The notes below the pieces were generated by a model. The model had not been told where the DNA came from. It searched no databases and saw only the letters and a list, made by a program, of their open reading frames with translations. A DNA stretch of 64,000 nucleotides from CAYUVF01 sp964448045 (GTDB lineage: Bacteria; Bacteroidota; Rhodothermia; Rhodothermales; Salinibacteraceae): contig CAYUVF010000006.1 of NCBI GenBank assembly GCA_964448045.1, positions 1 to 64,000 of the forward strand, written 5' to 3'. Made by a program: the position numbers and the translations under genes. This document shows positions 10,167 through 18,901 of this stretch, one piece after another (positions within the stretch are counted from its first letter, which is position 1; each line of letters begins with the position of its first letter).

Positions 10167-11227
10167 GCCACAAACAACTCCTTTTGGATACCGTGCGGTT
10201 GATACGAGAACTGGCAGCGGTGCTCCGCAGTCTGCTTGACAGTGTCCACGTCATAAAGGGCGAGATCCTCCTCCTGCCGCGTGACAACACCGAAGTCGTA
10301 GAACGTATTGTGGTTTTTGCAGGGCGCTTCCCGCTCACGCAAAAACTGCAGATGCCGCTCGATGCGCTCCTGATTGTACTGCTGAGACAGGGCACCCAGA
10401 TTGTCGAGCATGTCTCTAAAAACCTGTCCGAATCCCTCTTCAATCTCGTAACCGATGGAGTTACGCCGCAGCATCGCGGCGGCCAGCGAGGTCGTGCCCG
10501 TTCCCCAAAACGGATCCAGTACCGTATCGCCGGCGATGGAGAACATGTTGATGAGCCGAAGTGGGAGCTTCAGCGGAAAGGCCGCCGAGCGTTCGCGCAA
10601 ATCTGAACCCTGTGCAGACAGCGTCTGCGAAATGCCCGTAAGGTCGGTCCACACATCAGAAAACCACTGGTTGCGCTCCTCCCAGAAGTACGCGCTCTCG
10701 TAGCGATCCTCTCGCCGGTCCGGCTTGACGCGACGCTTCCCGTCCTTGCGAAAAATGAGAATATGCTCGTGCTCCAGGGTCACATAGGCATTGGGAGGAA
10801 TCATGCCAGAACCCATAAACTTATTGGGCTTGTTGGTCGACTTTCGCCACAGAATGCCGGGAAGCGGATGAAGTCCGAGGTCGACCACGTCATTAACGAT
10901 GCGCGCGTGATTCGCATAGAGCTGGAAATTGTCGCCAAGCGTTCGCGTCGCATCCCCGACGTTGATGCACAGGATTCCGCCCCGCTTGAGCACCCGAACA
11001 CACTCGCTCCATACGGGATAGAGTACATCATGCATCCGGCTGAAGGCCGTCTCGTACTCCTCGGTCTCGAAAGCCTCTTCGAGGGTCGAATCCTGAGCAA
11101 AAAACTGCTCATCCCACATCTCGATCATGGGATAGGGAGGCGAGGTGACGACAAGATCGACCGACTGATCAGCCACCTCATCCATATGTGCAGCGCTCTG
11201 GAAGTAGACTTCAGCGGTTGTCTCCAT
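10163..11227 (-). CDS. Type II DNA methyltransferase, beta class (probable m4C or m6A)
   Basis: This 354-aa methyltransferase carries catalytic motif IV TSPPYP (about residues 28-33) before the SAM-binding motif I LDPFWGTGTT (about 237-246). That order defines the beta class of amino-methyltransferases. TSPPY is common in N4-cytosine enzymes, which would suit a CTAG system, but m6A cannot be excluded. The variable target-recognition region lies between the two motifs. The start METTAEVYF at 11227 was chosen because the 17 codons upstream overlap promoter-like sequence. It protects the host from the convergent endonuclease. Its upstream region carries a short palindrome (11275-11290), and a 72-codon gene on the same strand ends 78 bp before it. 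Confidence 0.88.
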   Translation of the reverse strand: METTAEVYFQSAAHMDEVADQSVDLVVTSPPYPMIEMWDEQFFAQDSTLEEAFETEEYETAFSRMHDVLYPVWSECVRVLKRGGILCINVGDATRTLGDNFQLYANHARIVNDVVDLGLHPLPGILWRKSTNKPNKFMGSGMIPPNAYVTLEHEHILIFRKDGKRRVKPDRREDRYESAYFWEERNQWFSDVWTDLTGISQTLSAQGSDLRERSAAFPLKLPLRLINMFSIAGDTVLDPFWGTGTTSLAAAMLRRNSIGYEIEEGFGQVFRDMLDNLGALSQQYNQERIERHLQFLREREAPCKNHNTFYDFGVVTRQEEDLALYDVDTVKQTAEHRCQFSYQPHGIQKELFVA

Positions 11228-11274
11228 TGTCGATCCTCTTACTATTCCCAAATGTGTAAAGTCAAATATAACCG

Positions 11275-11290
11275 TCAAGCATTCGCTTGA
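11275..11290 (-). promoter_or_regulatory. Palindrome upstream of the methyltransferase gene (possible operator)
   Basis: TCAAGC (11275-11280) and GCTTGA (11285-11290) form a perfect 6-bp inverted repeat with a 4-bp spacer. On the minus strand it lies just upstream of the AT-rich TATATTTG, which fits the Bacteroidota -7 pattern TAnnTTTG. It is a candidate binding site for the small HTH protein encoded nearby. Confidence 0.4.
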
Positions 11291-11305
11291 ACAAGTCCCC
11301 GGTGC

Positions 11306-11524
11306 TCACACCATCCACTGGACGGGAGCGGACTCAAACTGTTTTTGCGATGGATCTCGAATTATCATTTGGGGACGAATGTGTTGACGCTCGACCTCAC
11401 CGGCAGCTATTTCAATGGCGTCGCGAGTGGAAGTTGCATTGAGCACACGGATCGCGACGGTGATTTGCGCACCCAGTCCGTCAATGCCGTGTATCAAGAC
11501 CTTACGAGTTACGTGCGTAGCCAT
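11306..11524 (-). CDS. 72-aa protein of unknown function in the restriction-modification island
   Basis: This short frame starts at an ATG (11522-11524) and encodes a mixed-charge soluble protein with a possible beta-alpha pattern (RKVLIHG, AQITVAIRVL, HIRPQMIIRD). I do not recognise a family. It lies on the same strand as the methyltransferase gene, 78 bp upstream of it, and divergent from the HTH gene. The position suggests a small accessory or regulatory gene of the island, but it could be a chance frame. Its length and the absence of an alternative gene in this interval are the main support. Confidence 0.4.
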   Translation of the reverse strand: MATHVTRKVLIHGIDGLGAQITVAIRVLNATSTRDAIEIAAGEVERQHIRPQMIIRDPSQKQFESAPVQWMV

Positions 11525-11561
11525 TTTTGGAACGTGGACTTTCTGATTGTAGAGTTATGTA

Positions 11562-11580
11562 TTTTACCCGAAAGGTAAAA
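11562..11580. promoter_or_regulatory. AT-rich palindrome just upstream of the HTH gene (possible operator)
   Basis: TTTTACC (11562-11568) and GGTAAAA (11574-11580) form a perfect 7-bp inverted repeat with a 5-bp spacer. It lies 12 bp before the preferred start at 11593 and between the two divergent genes, a typical place for an autoregulatory operator. Confidence 0.45.
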
Positions 11581-11592
11581 ATAGGTTCCATA

Positions 11593-11910
11593 ATGATGGA
11601 TGGAACGCCTCTTTTTGGAAGAGGGTTAGCAAAGCGCTCCGTACGGGAGACTGACCTCAAGTGGCTTATGCGAGACGGCAGTAAGATGACATATGAGGAT
11701 TTGTGCAGTGAAGCCGCGGCAGCCGTGCGACAATCTGAAAGGTCGCAAACGCAAATCAGTCGTGACTTGGGCGTGTCGGACGGAGCAATTTCACGAGCCT
11801 TATCTGAGCCCGGACCAAAATTCGAACAACTTCAGCGGCGCATAATCGAACACCTTACTCCGTATCAGATTGATCGCCAAGTCACATTCAAAGCACGTCG
11901 CATCGAGTAA
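11593..11910 (+). CDS. Small HTH DNA-binding protein, possible controller of the R-M island
   Basis: From the ATG at 11593 this is a 105-aa protein. A helix-turn-helix of Cro/C1 type is visible in the middle (QTQISRDLGVSDGAISRAL), preceded by a helical region and followed by a short basic tail. Earlier in-frame starts exist (TTG 11527, ATG 11557), but they would place the palindrome at 11562-11580 inside the gene. Small HTH proteins next to type II systems often act as controller proteins that time endonuclease expression. Here the gene is not directly upstream of the endonuclease, so the role is inferred. It differs from classical C proteins in being longer. Confidence 0.6.
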   Translation: MMDGTPLFGRGLAKRSVRETDLKWLMRDGSKMTYEDLCSEAAAAVRQSERSQTQISRDLGVSDGAISRALSEPGPKFEQLQRRIIEHLTPYQIDRQVTFKARRIE

Positions 11911-12087
11911 ATCCGAGGTCCAAGAGGGCATCCATGGAGGCGAACACGGGACATGAGGCGAGGCAGGAAGAGGAGCTCATAAGCTAACATCCATCCAACA
12001 GAGTATCGAGCCTTTCGCTTCACCCTTCCTTCATGTTATATTAGCGCCGAACGAAAGCGCTTCTTCCCCCAGTCCCCTGCCCCCGAT

Positions 12088-15027
12088 ATGAATTATAGTG
12101 TCCGGTTTCTCGCGCTGTACCTCACGATGCTCCTACTCATCCCCGTCGCGGCCCACGCCCAGTCCACCGCCACGCTCCACGGCACGGTGACGGACGCGCA
12201 AGACGGGTCGCCGCTGGCCGGGGCAAACGTCCGGCTGCTCGAAGCCGACGGCACGCCCACCTCCATCGGAACAGCGGTGGGCGTGAACGGGGACTACGTG
12301 ATCTCCGGCATTGAGCCGGGCGCGTACGTGGTCGAGTTCCGCTTCATCGGCTTCCGGAGCACCGAGCGCCCGGTCACCCTCGAAGCGGGCGCAACCGAAA
12401 CGATCGATGTGCAGATGCGGATGGAAGCGACCAGCCTCGAAACGGTGGTCGTCTCGGCGTCGCGACGGCAGGAGAAGGTGCTGGATGCGCCCGCCTCGAT
12501 CTCGGTGCTGGAGCCCGAAGCCATCCAGCAGGACGTCTCGATCTCCACGGTGGAGGTGCTGCGCACGACGACGGGCGTCGACATGGCGCAGACGGGCGTC
12601 GACCGTCGCGAGGTGGTGCTGCGCGGCTTTAACGAGGCCTTCAGCGGGGCGACGTACGTGCTCACCGATTACCGCGAGGCCGCCGTGCCGTCGCTGGGCG
12701 TAAACGTCCACAGCATCATGCCCAACATGGCCGTCGATGTGGAGCGGATCGAGGTGGTGCGCGGCCCCGGCTCGGCGCTGTACGGGCCGGGCGTGGACAG
12801 CGGTGTGATCCACTACTTCACGAAGGGCCCATTCGACGATCCGGGCACGACCGTAAGCGTCTCGGGCGGAGAACGGGCCTTCTTCGGCGCGCAGTTCCGC
12901 CAGGCGGGCGTCATTGGCGAGAAGTGGGGCTACAAGTTCACCGGCCAGTTTGCCCGGGCCGACGAGTGGGACCTGGACCCGTCCGATCCGCAAGACGCCA
13001 CCGAGATCGACCGCTACCGCGTCTATCAGGACGAGAACGACGTCCCCGAAGGGCGCGCGTTCGCGAGCGGCGATTTCGACGGCGACGGCGACACCGACTT
13101 CCGGCTGCGCCGCGAAGACCTCTACCGCAAGTTCAACGTGAACGGCCTGCTGGAGTACCGCATCAATCCGCAGACGACGCTCTCCATCAATGGCGGCTAT
13201 GCCCAGCTGAAGGGCGTCGTGCAATCGGGCATCGGCACGCTGCAGGCGGATGGCTTCGGCTACCGCTACGGGCAGGTGCGGCTGCGCTCGGGCGGGCTGT
13301 TCGCGCAGGTCTACCTGAACGCCAATGACGCCGGGGACCAGACGTACGTGTACGGATCGGGCGACACGGTGGTGGACGAGGGCCTGCAGTGGAATGCGCA
13401 GCTGCAGTACGACTTCCGGCTCGATCCGCTCGGCACGCAGTTCATCGTCGGCGGCGACGCCGATCTGACGCGCCCGCGCACCGAGGGCGAAATCCTGGGC
13501 CGCAACGAGGCGAACGACGACATCAACGAGTACGGCCTCTATGCGCAGTCGACCTCGCGGCTGAGCTCAATGTTCGACCTGACGCTCGCCCTCCGCGCCG
13601 ATTACAACAACATCGTGGAGACGGTGCAGCTGGCCCCGCGCGCGGCGCTGGTCTTCAAGCCGATCCCGCAGAACACCTTCCGGGCCAGCTACAACCGCTC
13701 GTTCTCCTCCCCGGGCACCAACTCCAACTTCCTCGACATCGAGGCGCAGCGGCAGACGCTCCCCGGGAACAACTTTCTCGTGTTTCAGGGACTGGGCGCG
13801 GCCGATGGGTTTACGTTTCAGACCTTCCGTGAGACGAACCAGGTGCGCTTTTTCCTCCCCGTGCCGGGCTTCTTCAAGCAGGCCGTCAACTACCGGGCGC
13901 TGCCGGTGGCGCCCATTTACGGCGCGGCGGTGAGCGGCCTGCTCGGCACGAACGGGCAGCTCCCGGACGGCATTCTGACGCAGCTAACGGCGCAGCAGCG
14001 CGGCCTGCTGGCGCAGGTGCTGGGCTACACGGCGCAGAACCTGAGCACCTTCGCCCCGCTGGCCACAGGCACGCTCAGCGGAGCCGCCGCGCAGCTCGGC
14101 ATTCCGGATGACAGCGACGCCGGCTTCAGCCCCGTGAGCGGCCCGGTGGATATCGATCCGCTCGAACAGACGACCACCAACACGTTTGAAGTAGGCTACA
14201 AAGGGCTGCTGGGCGACCGGGTGCTCCTCTCGGTCGATGGCTACTACGAGCACAAGGAAGACTTTATCGGGCCGCTCGTCGTCGAGTCGCCGCTCGTGTA
14301 CCTGCAGGGGGCCGATCCGCAGCAAGCCGGGCTGGCGCGCGACGTGGCCGAGCTAATGGGCCAGACCTTCCTCTCCACCACCGATCCCACGCTGCAGACG
14401 CTCTTCGGCCAGCTGCTCAGCTCGGGGCTCTCGGCGCAGCAGATTGCCGGCATCCTGGGCGCGCTCGTGGGCGGCGCGCTCAACAACCAGCCCGCCGCCG
14501 TCGTCCAGCCCGACCAAGAGGTGCTGCCGGGCGGCGGCGCGCCCAACGAGGTGGGCGGGTTCCTCAGCTATCGCAACTTCGGGACGGTGGAGTACTGGGG
14601 CATCGACGCCGCCGTGCAAGTCTCGGTGACGGATGACCTCCGCCTCTCCGCCAACACCTCCATCGTGAGCGACGACTTCTTCGACAACGAGGAGCTCGAC
14701 GAGGCGAACGAGTCGCTGAGCGTCGCCCTCAACGCGCCGTCGTTCAAGCTGAACGGCGGCTTCGACTACCGCTTCGCCAACGGCTTCTCCTTCGGCGCCT
14801 CGGGCAACTACGTGGAGGGCTTCCCCGTCGAAACCGGCCCCTACGTGGGTAGCGTGGATACCTATTTCCTGCTGGATGTGCGCGCGAGCTACCGCTTCCC
14901 ACAGATTCCGGGGCTGCGCCTCGATGTCAACGCGAAGAACGTGCTCGATAACGAACATCGCGAGTTCGTTGGCGCTCCCGCGCTCGGACGCACGATCTTC
15001 GGCCGGCTGACGTACACGCTGCAGTAA
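12088..15027 (+). CDS. TonB-dependent outer-membrane receptor with carboxypeptidase-like N-terminal domain
   Basis: This 979-aa protein has a signal peptide (residues 1-24, cut after HAQ), then a CarboxypepD_reg-like beta-sandwich (about 28-112, starting LHGTVTDAQDGSPLAGANV). A TonB plug follows (about 125-240, ETVVVSASRRQEKVLDAP, later VERIEVVRGPGSALYGPG), then a 22-strand-type barrel ending with aromatic-rich GRTIFGRLTYTLQ. It should import a siderophore, vitamin or other ligand using TonB energy. An extracellular loop region around residues 690-820 is unusually rich in leucine, glutamine and alanine. There is no SusD partner and no sigma/anti-sigma pair beside it, so the substrate is unknown. 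Confidence 0.93.
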   Translation: MNYSVRFLALYLTMLLLIPVAAHAQSTATLHGTVTDAQDGSPLAGANVRLLEADGTPTSIGTAVGVNGDYVISGIEPGAYVVEFRFIGFRSTERPVTLEAGATETIDVQMRMEATSLETVVVSASRRQEKVLDAPASISVLEPEAIQQDVSISTVEVLRTTTGVDMAQTGVDRREVVLRGFNEAFSGATYVLTDYREAAVPSLGVNVHSIMPNMAVDVERIEVVRGPGSALYGPGVDSGVIHYFTKGPFDDPGTTVSVSGGERAFFGAQFRQAGVIGEKWGYKFTGQFARADEWDLDPSDPQDATEIDRYRVYQDENDVPEGRAFASGDFDGDGDTDFRLRREDLYRKFNVNGLLEYRINPQTTLSINGGYAQLKGVVQSGIGTLQADGFGYRYGQVRLRSGGLFAQVYLNANDAGDQTYVYGSGDTVVDEGLQWNAQLQYDFRLDPLGTQFIVGGDADLTRPRTEGEILGRNEANDDINEYGLYAQSTSRLSSMFDLTLALRADYNNIVETVQLAPRAALVFKPIPQNTFRASYNRSFSSPGTNSNFLDIEAQRQTLPGNNFLVFQGLGAADGFTFQTFRETNQVRFFLPVPGFFKQAVNYRALPVAPIYGAAVSGLLGTNGQLPDGILTQLTAQQRGLLAQVLGYTAQNLSTFAPLATGTLSGAAAQLGIPDDSDAGFSPVSGPVDIDPLEQTTTNTFEVGYKGLLGDRVLLSVDGYYEHKEDFIGPLVVESPLVYLQGADPQQAGLARDVAELMGQTFLSTTDPTLQTLFGQLLSSGLSAQQIAGILGALVGGALNNQPAAVVQPDQEVLPGGGAPNEVGGFLSYRNFGTVEYWGIDAAVQVSVTDDLRLSANTSIVSDDFFDNEELDEANESLSVALNAPSFKLNGGFDYRFANGFSFGASGNYVEGFPVETGPYVGSVDTYFLLDVRASYRFPQIPGLRLDVNAKNVLDNEHREFVGAPALGRTIFGRLTYTLQ

Positions 15028-15056
15028 CTCTCTCAAGCGCCAGATCGACCGCCCAC

Positions 15057-15100
15057 CCCGGAGGGCCGGTGCAGCGCAACCGCTGCGCGGGCCCTCTGGC
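15057..15100 (+). terminator. Hairpin after the TonB receptor gene
   Basis: GAGGGCC (15061-15067) pairs with GGCCCTC (15090-15096), extended outward by four pairs. An inner GCAGCG/CGCTGC stem closes on a CAAC loop. The T-tract is weak, so termination is likely but not certain. Confidence 0.6.
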
Positions 15101-15284
15101 ATTTGGTATGAGCGGGGTGCATGCCGCCCAATCTTGGCGCGCATTTAACGGGCTCTTCGGCATTGGCGGACCAACGCGATATTGACGCTCACATCGGCAT
15201 TCGCTACTCTATAATGATTTTGCGGGCCACCTTTCCCCGGCTCGAATTGCACAACCGCCCTCACCCCAACGGACGGGTCGACGC

Positions 15285-15656
15285 ATGTTTGCCAACTTTC
15301 TGCCCTTGTTCATCATGATGGCGCTGGCCGCGGGGCTGGCCCTGACGCTGCTCAAAGCAGCCGAATGGCTCGGCCCTCAGCGTCCCAACCGCGTCAAGAC
15401 GTCGCCCTACGAAAGCGGGATGGACCCCGTGGGAACGGCGCGGGAACGCTACTCCGTCAAGTTCTACCTCGTGGCGATGATCTTTATCGTCTTCGACGTG
15501 GAGGTCGTCTTCATGTACCCGTGGGCGGTAAGCTTTCACGACTTTCTCGACGCCGGCGCCGGCCTCGGCGTCTTCCTCGTCGTGCTCTTCTTCGTCCTCA
15601 TCCTGGCCATCGGGCTACTCTACGACATTAAGAAAGGCGGCCTGGAATTCGACTGA
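15285..15656 (+). CDS. nuoA: NADH-quinone oxidoreductase subunit A
   Basis: This 123-aa membrane subunit of complex I has three transmembrane helices (about residues 5-25, 62-85, 92-113). The conserved loop SPYESGMDP sits between helices 1 and 2, followed by the SVKFYLVAMIFIVFDVEVVFMYPW signature, quoted here in part as FYLVAMIFIVFDVE. It belongs to the membrane arm near the quinone site. It is the first gene of a nuoABCDEF...G cluster read from here to 24175. Spacing to nuoB is 159 bp, larger than usual for this operon type. Confidence 0.95.
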   Translation: MFANFLPLFIMMALAAGLALTLLKAAEWLGPQRPNRVKTSPYESGMDPVGTARERYSVKFYLVAMIFIVFDVEVVFMYPWAVSFHDFLDAGAGLGVFLVVLFFVLILAIGLLYDIKKGGLEFD

Positions 15657-15815
15657 CCCCCCGCTGCGCGCTCGCCCCGCCCCGCCCTTTTCAGTAATTG
15701 TTGAAAGCCCGCAACGAGCGCCACACGCGCTGAAACTGCGGTCCCCCTGCGCCATTTAACCCGGTGCAATGCCCCAACCGGGTTCCTGTCCCCCTCACCA
15801 AGCTGCTTGAGTCCC

Positions 15816-16388
15816 ATGGCTGGTTCTCCCCTCGAAGGCGGTGAAGGCAACTTCTTCACCACCCAGGTTGACGCGCTGATGAACTGGGCGCGCTCCAACT
15901 CCATGATGCCCATGCCCATGGGCCTGGCCTGCTGCGCTATCGAGATGATGGGCTTTGCCGGGCCCAAGTACGACGCCGCCCGCTTCGGTAGCGAGGCCAT
16001 GCGCTTCTCGCCCCGCCAGGCCGATCTGATGATCGTCGCCGGGTGGGTCTCGTACAAGATGTCGCACGCCATCCGGCGCGTCTGGGACCAGATGCCCGAC
16101 CCCAAGTGGTGCATCGCGATGGGCGCCTGCGCCTCCACCGGCGGCATGCACCGCTGTTACGGCGTCGTGCAGGGCTGCGACAACTTCCTGCCCGTGGATG
16201 TCTACATTCCCGGCTGCCCACCCCGCCCCGAGGCCGTCCTGCATGCCCTGATGGCCGTGCAGGAAAAAGTCCGCAACGAATACACGCTCACCCAGGACTA
16301 CAGCGAAGGACCCGAGCGGCTGCGCGCGCCCATCACGCCGGAAAATGCCACCTTCCCCGGCCAGATTGAGAAGCCGAAAAAAGCCTAG
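15816..16388 (+). CDS. nuoB: NADH-quinone oxidoreductase subunit B
   Basis: This 190-aa subunit binds the N2 [4Fe-4S] cluster that hands electrons to quinone. The tandem cysteines in LACCAIEMM, the cysteine in GACASTGGM, and IPGCPPRPEA supply the four ligands. The ATG at 15816 was chosen over the in-frame TTG at 15807 because it gives the usual short N-terminus MAGSPLEGG. The C-terminus extends about 20 residues past the core as a proline- and lysine-containing tail. It lies downstream of nuoA in the same direction and 74 bp before nuoC. Confidence 0.95.
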   Translation: MAGSPLEGGEGNFFTTQVDALMNWARSNSMMPMPMGLACCAIEMMGFAGPKYDAARFGSEAMRFSPRQADLMIVAGWVSYKMSHAIRRVWDQMPDPKWCIAMGACASTGGMHRCYGVVQGCDNFLPVDVYIPGCPPRPEAVLHALMAVQEKVRNEYTLTQDYSEGPERLRAPITPENATFPGQIEKPKKA

Positions 16389-16462
16389 CAGGAACAGCTC
16401 TCCGACGCCGACGCCGCGCCGCACTCGTAGTCCCATCCCTCACCCCCACCTGCCCCCGACCG

Positions 16463-17179
16463 ATGCGTAAGGACGAACGCAACGCCGCGCCGAAGGAAGA
16501 AGAGCACCGCGAGCACGAGGTGCTCAAATTCCACTTTACGCCCCTCGACGAGCCGCGCGAGGATGAGGACGAGCAAAACCCGCACGCCAAGTCGACCACC
16601 CACCTCCCGGAGGTCGCACAGGCGCTGCAGGAGGAGTTCGGTACCGAGGTCATCTGGCGCGTGGAAACCTACGCCAACGAAGATACTGTCTTCGTGGCGA
16701 AGGAGCATATTGCGGATGTGTGCCGCTTCCTCCGCGAGGAGCACCACTTCGACTACTTCGCCGACCTCGGCGGCATCGACCGCTTTACCAACGACGACCG
16801 CTACGAGGTCTTCTACAACCTCGTCTCGATGGAGAAGCAGAAGCGCATCCGCCTGAAGGTGCGCGTCGACGAGGAGGACCTGACGGTGCCGAGCGTGACG
16901 GATATCTACCGCGCGGCTAACTGGAACGAGCGCGAGTGCTACGACATGTTCGGCATCACCTTCGATGGGCACCCGGACATGCGCCGGATGTACATGCCCG
17001 AAGACTTCGAGTACTACCCGCTGCGCAAGGAATTCCCGCAACTCGGCGTGCCGGGCTCACTCCCGCTGCCGCCGCAAACGCCGGAGGGTGACCTGACGAT
17101 GGACCCCTTCCCCGCCGCGCGCGGCTCCAAGCCCGTCAAGAGCTATGAGGAGCCGGCCTCGGATGTCGAAGAAGAATAG
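16463..17179 (+). CDS. nuoC: NADH-quinone oxidoreductase subunit C
   Basis: This 238-aa peripheral-arm subunit has the family signature ERECYDMFGITFDGHPDMRR and the following EYYPLRKEFP near residues 155-190. The first 50 residues are an unusually charged, acidic and low-complexity extension before the domain begins at HLPEVAQALQEEFG. The acidic C-terminal tail is also long. It is not fused to NuoD, unlike in E. coli. Eleven bases after its stop begins the target duplication of a MITE-like insertion that separates it from nuoD. Confidence 0.94.
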   Translation: MRKDERNAAPKEEEHREHEVLKFHFTPLDEPREDEDEQNPHAKSTTHLPEVAQALQEEFGTEVIWRVETYANEDTVFVAKEHIADVCRFLREEHHFDYFADLGGIDRFTNDDRYEVFYNLVSMEKQKRIRLKVRVDEEDLTVPSVTDIYRAANWNERECYDMFGITFDGHPDMRRMYMPEDFEYYPLRKEFPQLGVPGSLPLPPQTPEGDLTMDPFPAARGSKPVKSYEEPASDVEEE

Positions 17180-17181
17180 TT

Positions 17182-17379
17182 CCAAGTTTGGTAGCGGTGA
17201 GACGATAAGTGATAGTGATGCTTGTCATCCCGGACTCGATCCGGGATCTCCCCTTGGCGAGCAGCTATGTTCGATGAGATTCTGACACGAGCCGCAGGCG
17301 ACTGATGCAATAAACAAGTTCAGAATGACAAACTGTTTAGTAACGTCATCACTTACTATTGAACCGCTACCCCAAGTTT
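17182..17379. mobile_element. MITE-like element with 8-bp target duplication, between nuoC and nuoD
   Basis: The element spans 17190-17371 (182 bp). It begins GGTAGCGGT and ends with the exact complement ACCGCTACC. The termini stay similar inward for about 45 bp (TAAGTGAT then TTGTCATCC on one side, matched on the other). The 8-bp word CCAAGTTT abuts both ends (17182-17189 and 17372-17379), as expected for a target site duplication. It has no coding capacity, so a transposase elsewhere would have to move it. An internal palindrome CCCGGACTCGATCCGGG is present. It may add a hairpin to the nuo mRNA. Confidence 0.8.
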
Positions 17380-17457
17380 CAGGTTAGCAGGTTCCAGGTT
17401 GGAGCATGGACTACCCTGTAACTTGCAACCCTTTCCACCTGCAACCCCGAAGTTTCT

Positions 17458-18810
17458 ATGCCCCAAGTCCCCAGTTTTCCCGGCGCCGATCTCGGCCAGC
17501 ACTTCCGGTTCTGGCCCCGCCACAACGAGGCCATTTACGAGCGGCTGGAAAGCAAGCACGCCTGGCTCGAAGAGAAGCAGGCCCGCGACGAGGGCCGTTT
17601 GCCCGCGGGCGACGGTGCCGCTGCCGAGGTCGAGGACCCGCTGGAGCACGAGATGACGCTCAACATCGGGCCGCAGCATCCGGCCACGCACGGCGTCCTG
17701 CGCTGCGTGGTGAAGCTCGACGGCGAGCGCATCGAGAAATCGGTGGTCGACATCGGCTATCTGCACCGGGGCATCGAAAAGCTCGCCGAGCACAAGACGT
17801 ATCAGGAGTTCATGCCCTACACGGATCGCATGGACTACCTGTCGCCCTACTCCAACAACGTTGCGTGGTGCCTGGCCGTCGAGAAGCTCGCCGGCATCGA
17901 AGTGCCCGAGCGCGCCCAGTGGATCCGCATGATCATGTGCGAGCTGGCGCGCCTCTCATCGCACATGCTGTGGCTGGGCGTGGGGCTGATGGACGCCGGC
18001 GCCGTCTCCGTCTTCCTCTGGACGTTTCAGGGCCGCGAGGACATCTACTCGATCTTCGACGAGGTCTGCGGCGCGCGCTTCACCGTCAGCCACAGCCGGA
18101 TTGGCGGGATCGCCTCCGATATTTCGCCGCGCTCCATCCGCATGATTCACGACTTCGTGGAGCAGTACCGCGAGGTCATCGCCGGATGGGAGAAGCTCCT
18201 GAACCGCAACCGCATCTGGATCGACCGCAACAAAGGCGTCGGCCGCGTGACGAAAGAGGAAGCCATCGAGCTGGGCCTCACGGGGCCGAACTTGCGCGGC
18301 TCGGGCGTGGCCTACGACATCCGCCGCTTCGAGCCGTACCTCAAATACGACGAGGTCGACTTCAACATCCCGATCCGCGAAGAAGGCGACTGCCTCGCCC
18401 GCTACTTCCTCCGGATGGAGGAGATGAAGCAGAGCATGCGGATCATCGAGCAGTGCCTCGACCGCCTGCCCGAGGGGCCGATCCGCGCCGACGATGCGAA
18501 GCAGGCCTATCCCTCCAAAGACGAGGTCTATTACTCGATGGAGGGCATGATTCACGACTTCATGTATACCGATACGGGCACGCAGGCCCCCAAGGGCGCC
18601 CACGCCTACCACGCCATCGAAAGCCCGAAAGGCGAACTCGGCTTCTACCTGACCTCCGACGGCACCGGCCGCCCGTACCGCGTGCGGATCAACGCGCCGT
18701 CGTTCACGAACCTGCAGGGCATGGAGTACGTGATGGAGGGCTCGCTCGTGGCCGACACCGTCGTCATCATCGGCTCGTTCGACCCCGTCATGGGCGAGGC
18801 CGACAAGTGA
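17458..18810 (+). CDS. nuoD: NADH-quinone oxidoreductase subunit D
   Basis: This 450-aa subunit of the complex I Q-module has the typical NIGPQHPATHGVLR motif near residue 70. The tyrosine/histidine quinone-site region follows, with VDIGYLHRGIEKL, then YTDRMDY and the C-terminal SFDPVMGEADK. About 60 residues of N-terminal extension precede the core. It is a stand-alone NuoD. The gap of 278 bp after nuoC is explained mostly by the MITE-like insertion. A 91-bp spacer with internal inverted words separates it from nuoE. Confidence 0.95.
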   Translation: MPQVPSFPGADLGQHFRFWPRHNEAIYERLESKHAWLEEKQARDEGRLPAGDGAAAEVEDPLEHEMTLNIGPQHPATHGVLRCVVKLDGERIEKSVVDIGYLHRGIEKLAEHKTYQEFMPYTDRMDYLSPYSNNVAWCLAVEKLAGIEVPERAQWIRMIMCELARLSSHMLWLGVGLMDAGAVSVFLWTFQGREDIYSIFDEVCGARFTVSHSRIGGIASDISPRSIRMIHDFVEQYREVIAGWEKLLNRNRIWIDRNKGVGRVTKEEAIELGLTGPNLRGSGVAYDIRRFEPYLKYDEVDFNIPIREEGDCLARYFLRMEEMKQSMRIIEQCLDRLPEGPIRADDAKQAYPSKDEVYYSMEGMIHDFMYTDTGTQAPKGAHAYHAIESPKGELGFYLTSDGTGRPYRVRINAPSFTNLQGMEYVMEGSLVADTVVIIGSFDPVMGEADK

Positions 18811-18901
18811 TTTCCGAATGGCGAGTGGCGCGTGTCGAATGATTTCGACGTAGGCCGCTTTTCCATTCGACATTCGACCATCGTAAATCGAAAATCGCAC
18901 C

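Noticed and set aside
11345..11578. A 77-codon plus-strand frame opposite the 72-aa gene
   Set aside because: No domain and no start context. It is about as long as the minus-strand frame, so both are uncertain, but the minus-strand frame has the better position beside the methyltransferase.
15807..15815. TTG start for nuoB
   Set aside because: The ATG at 15816 gives the expected N-terminus.
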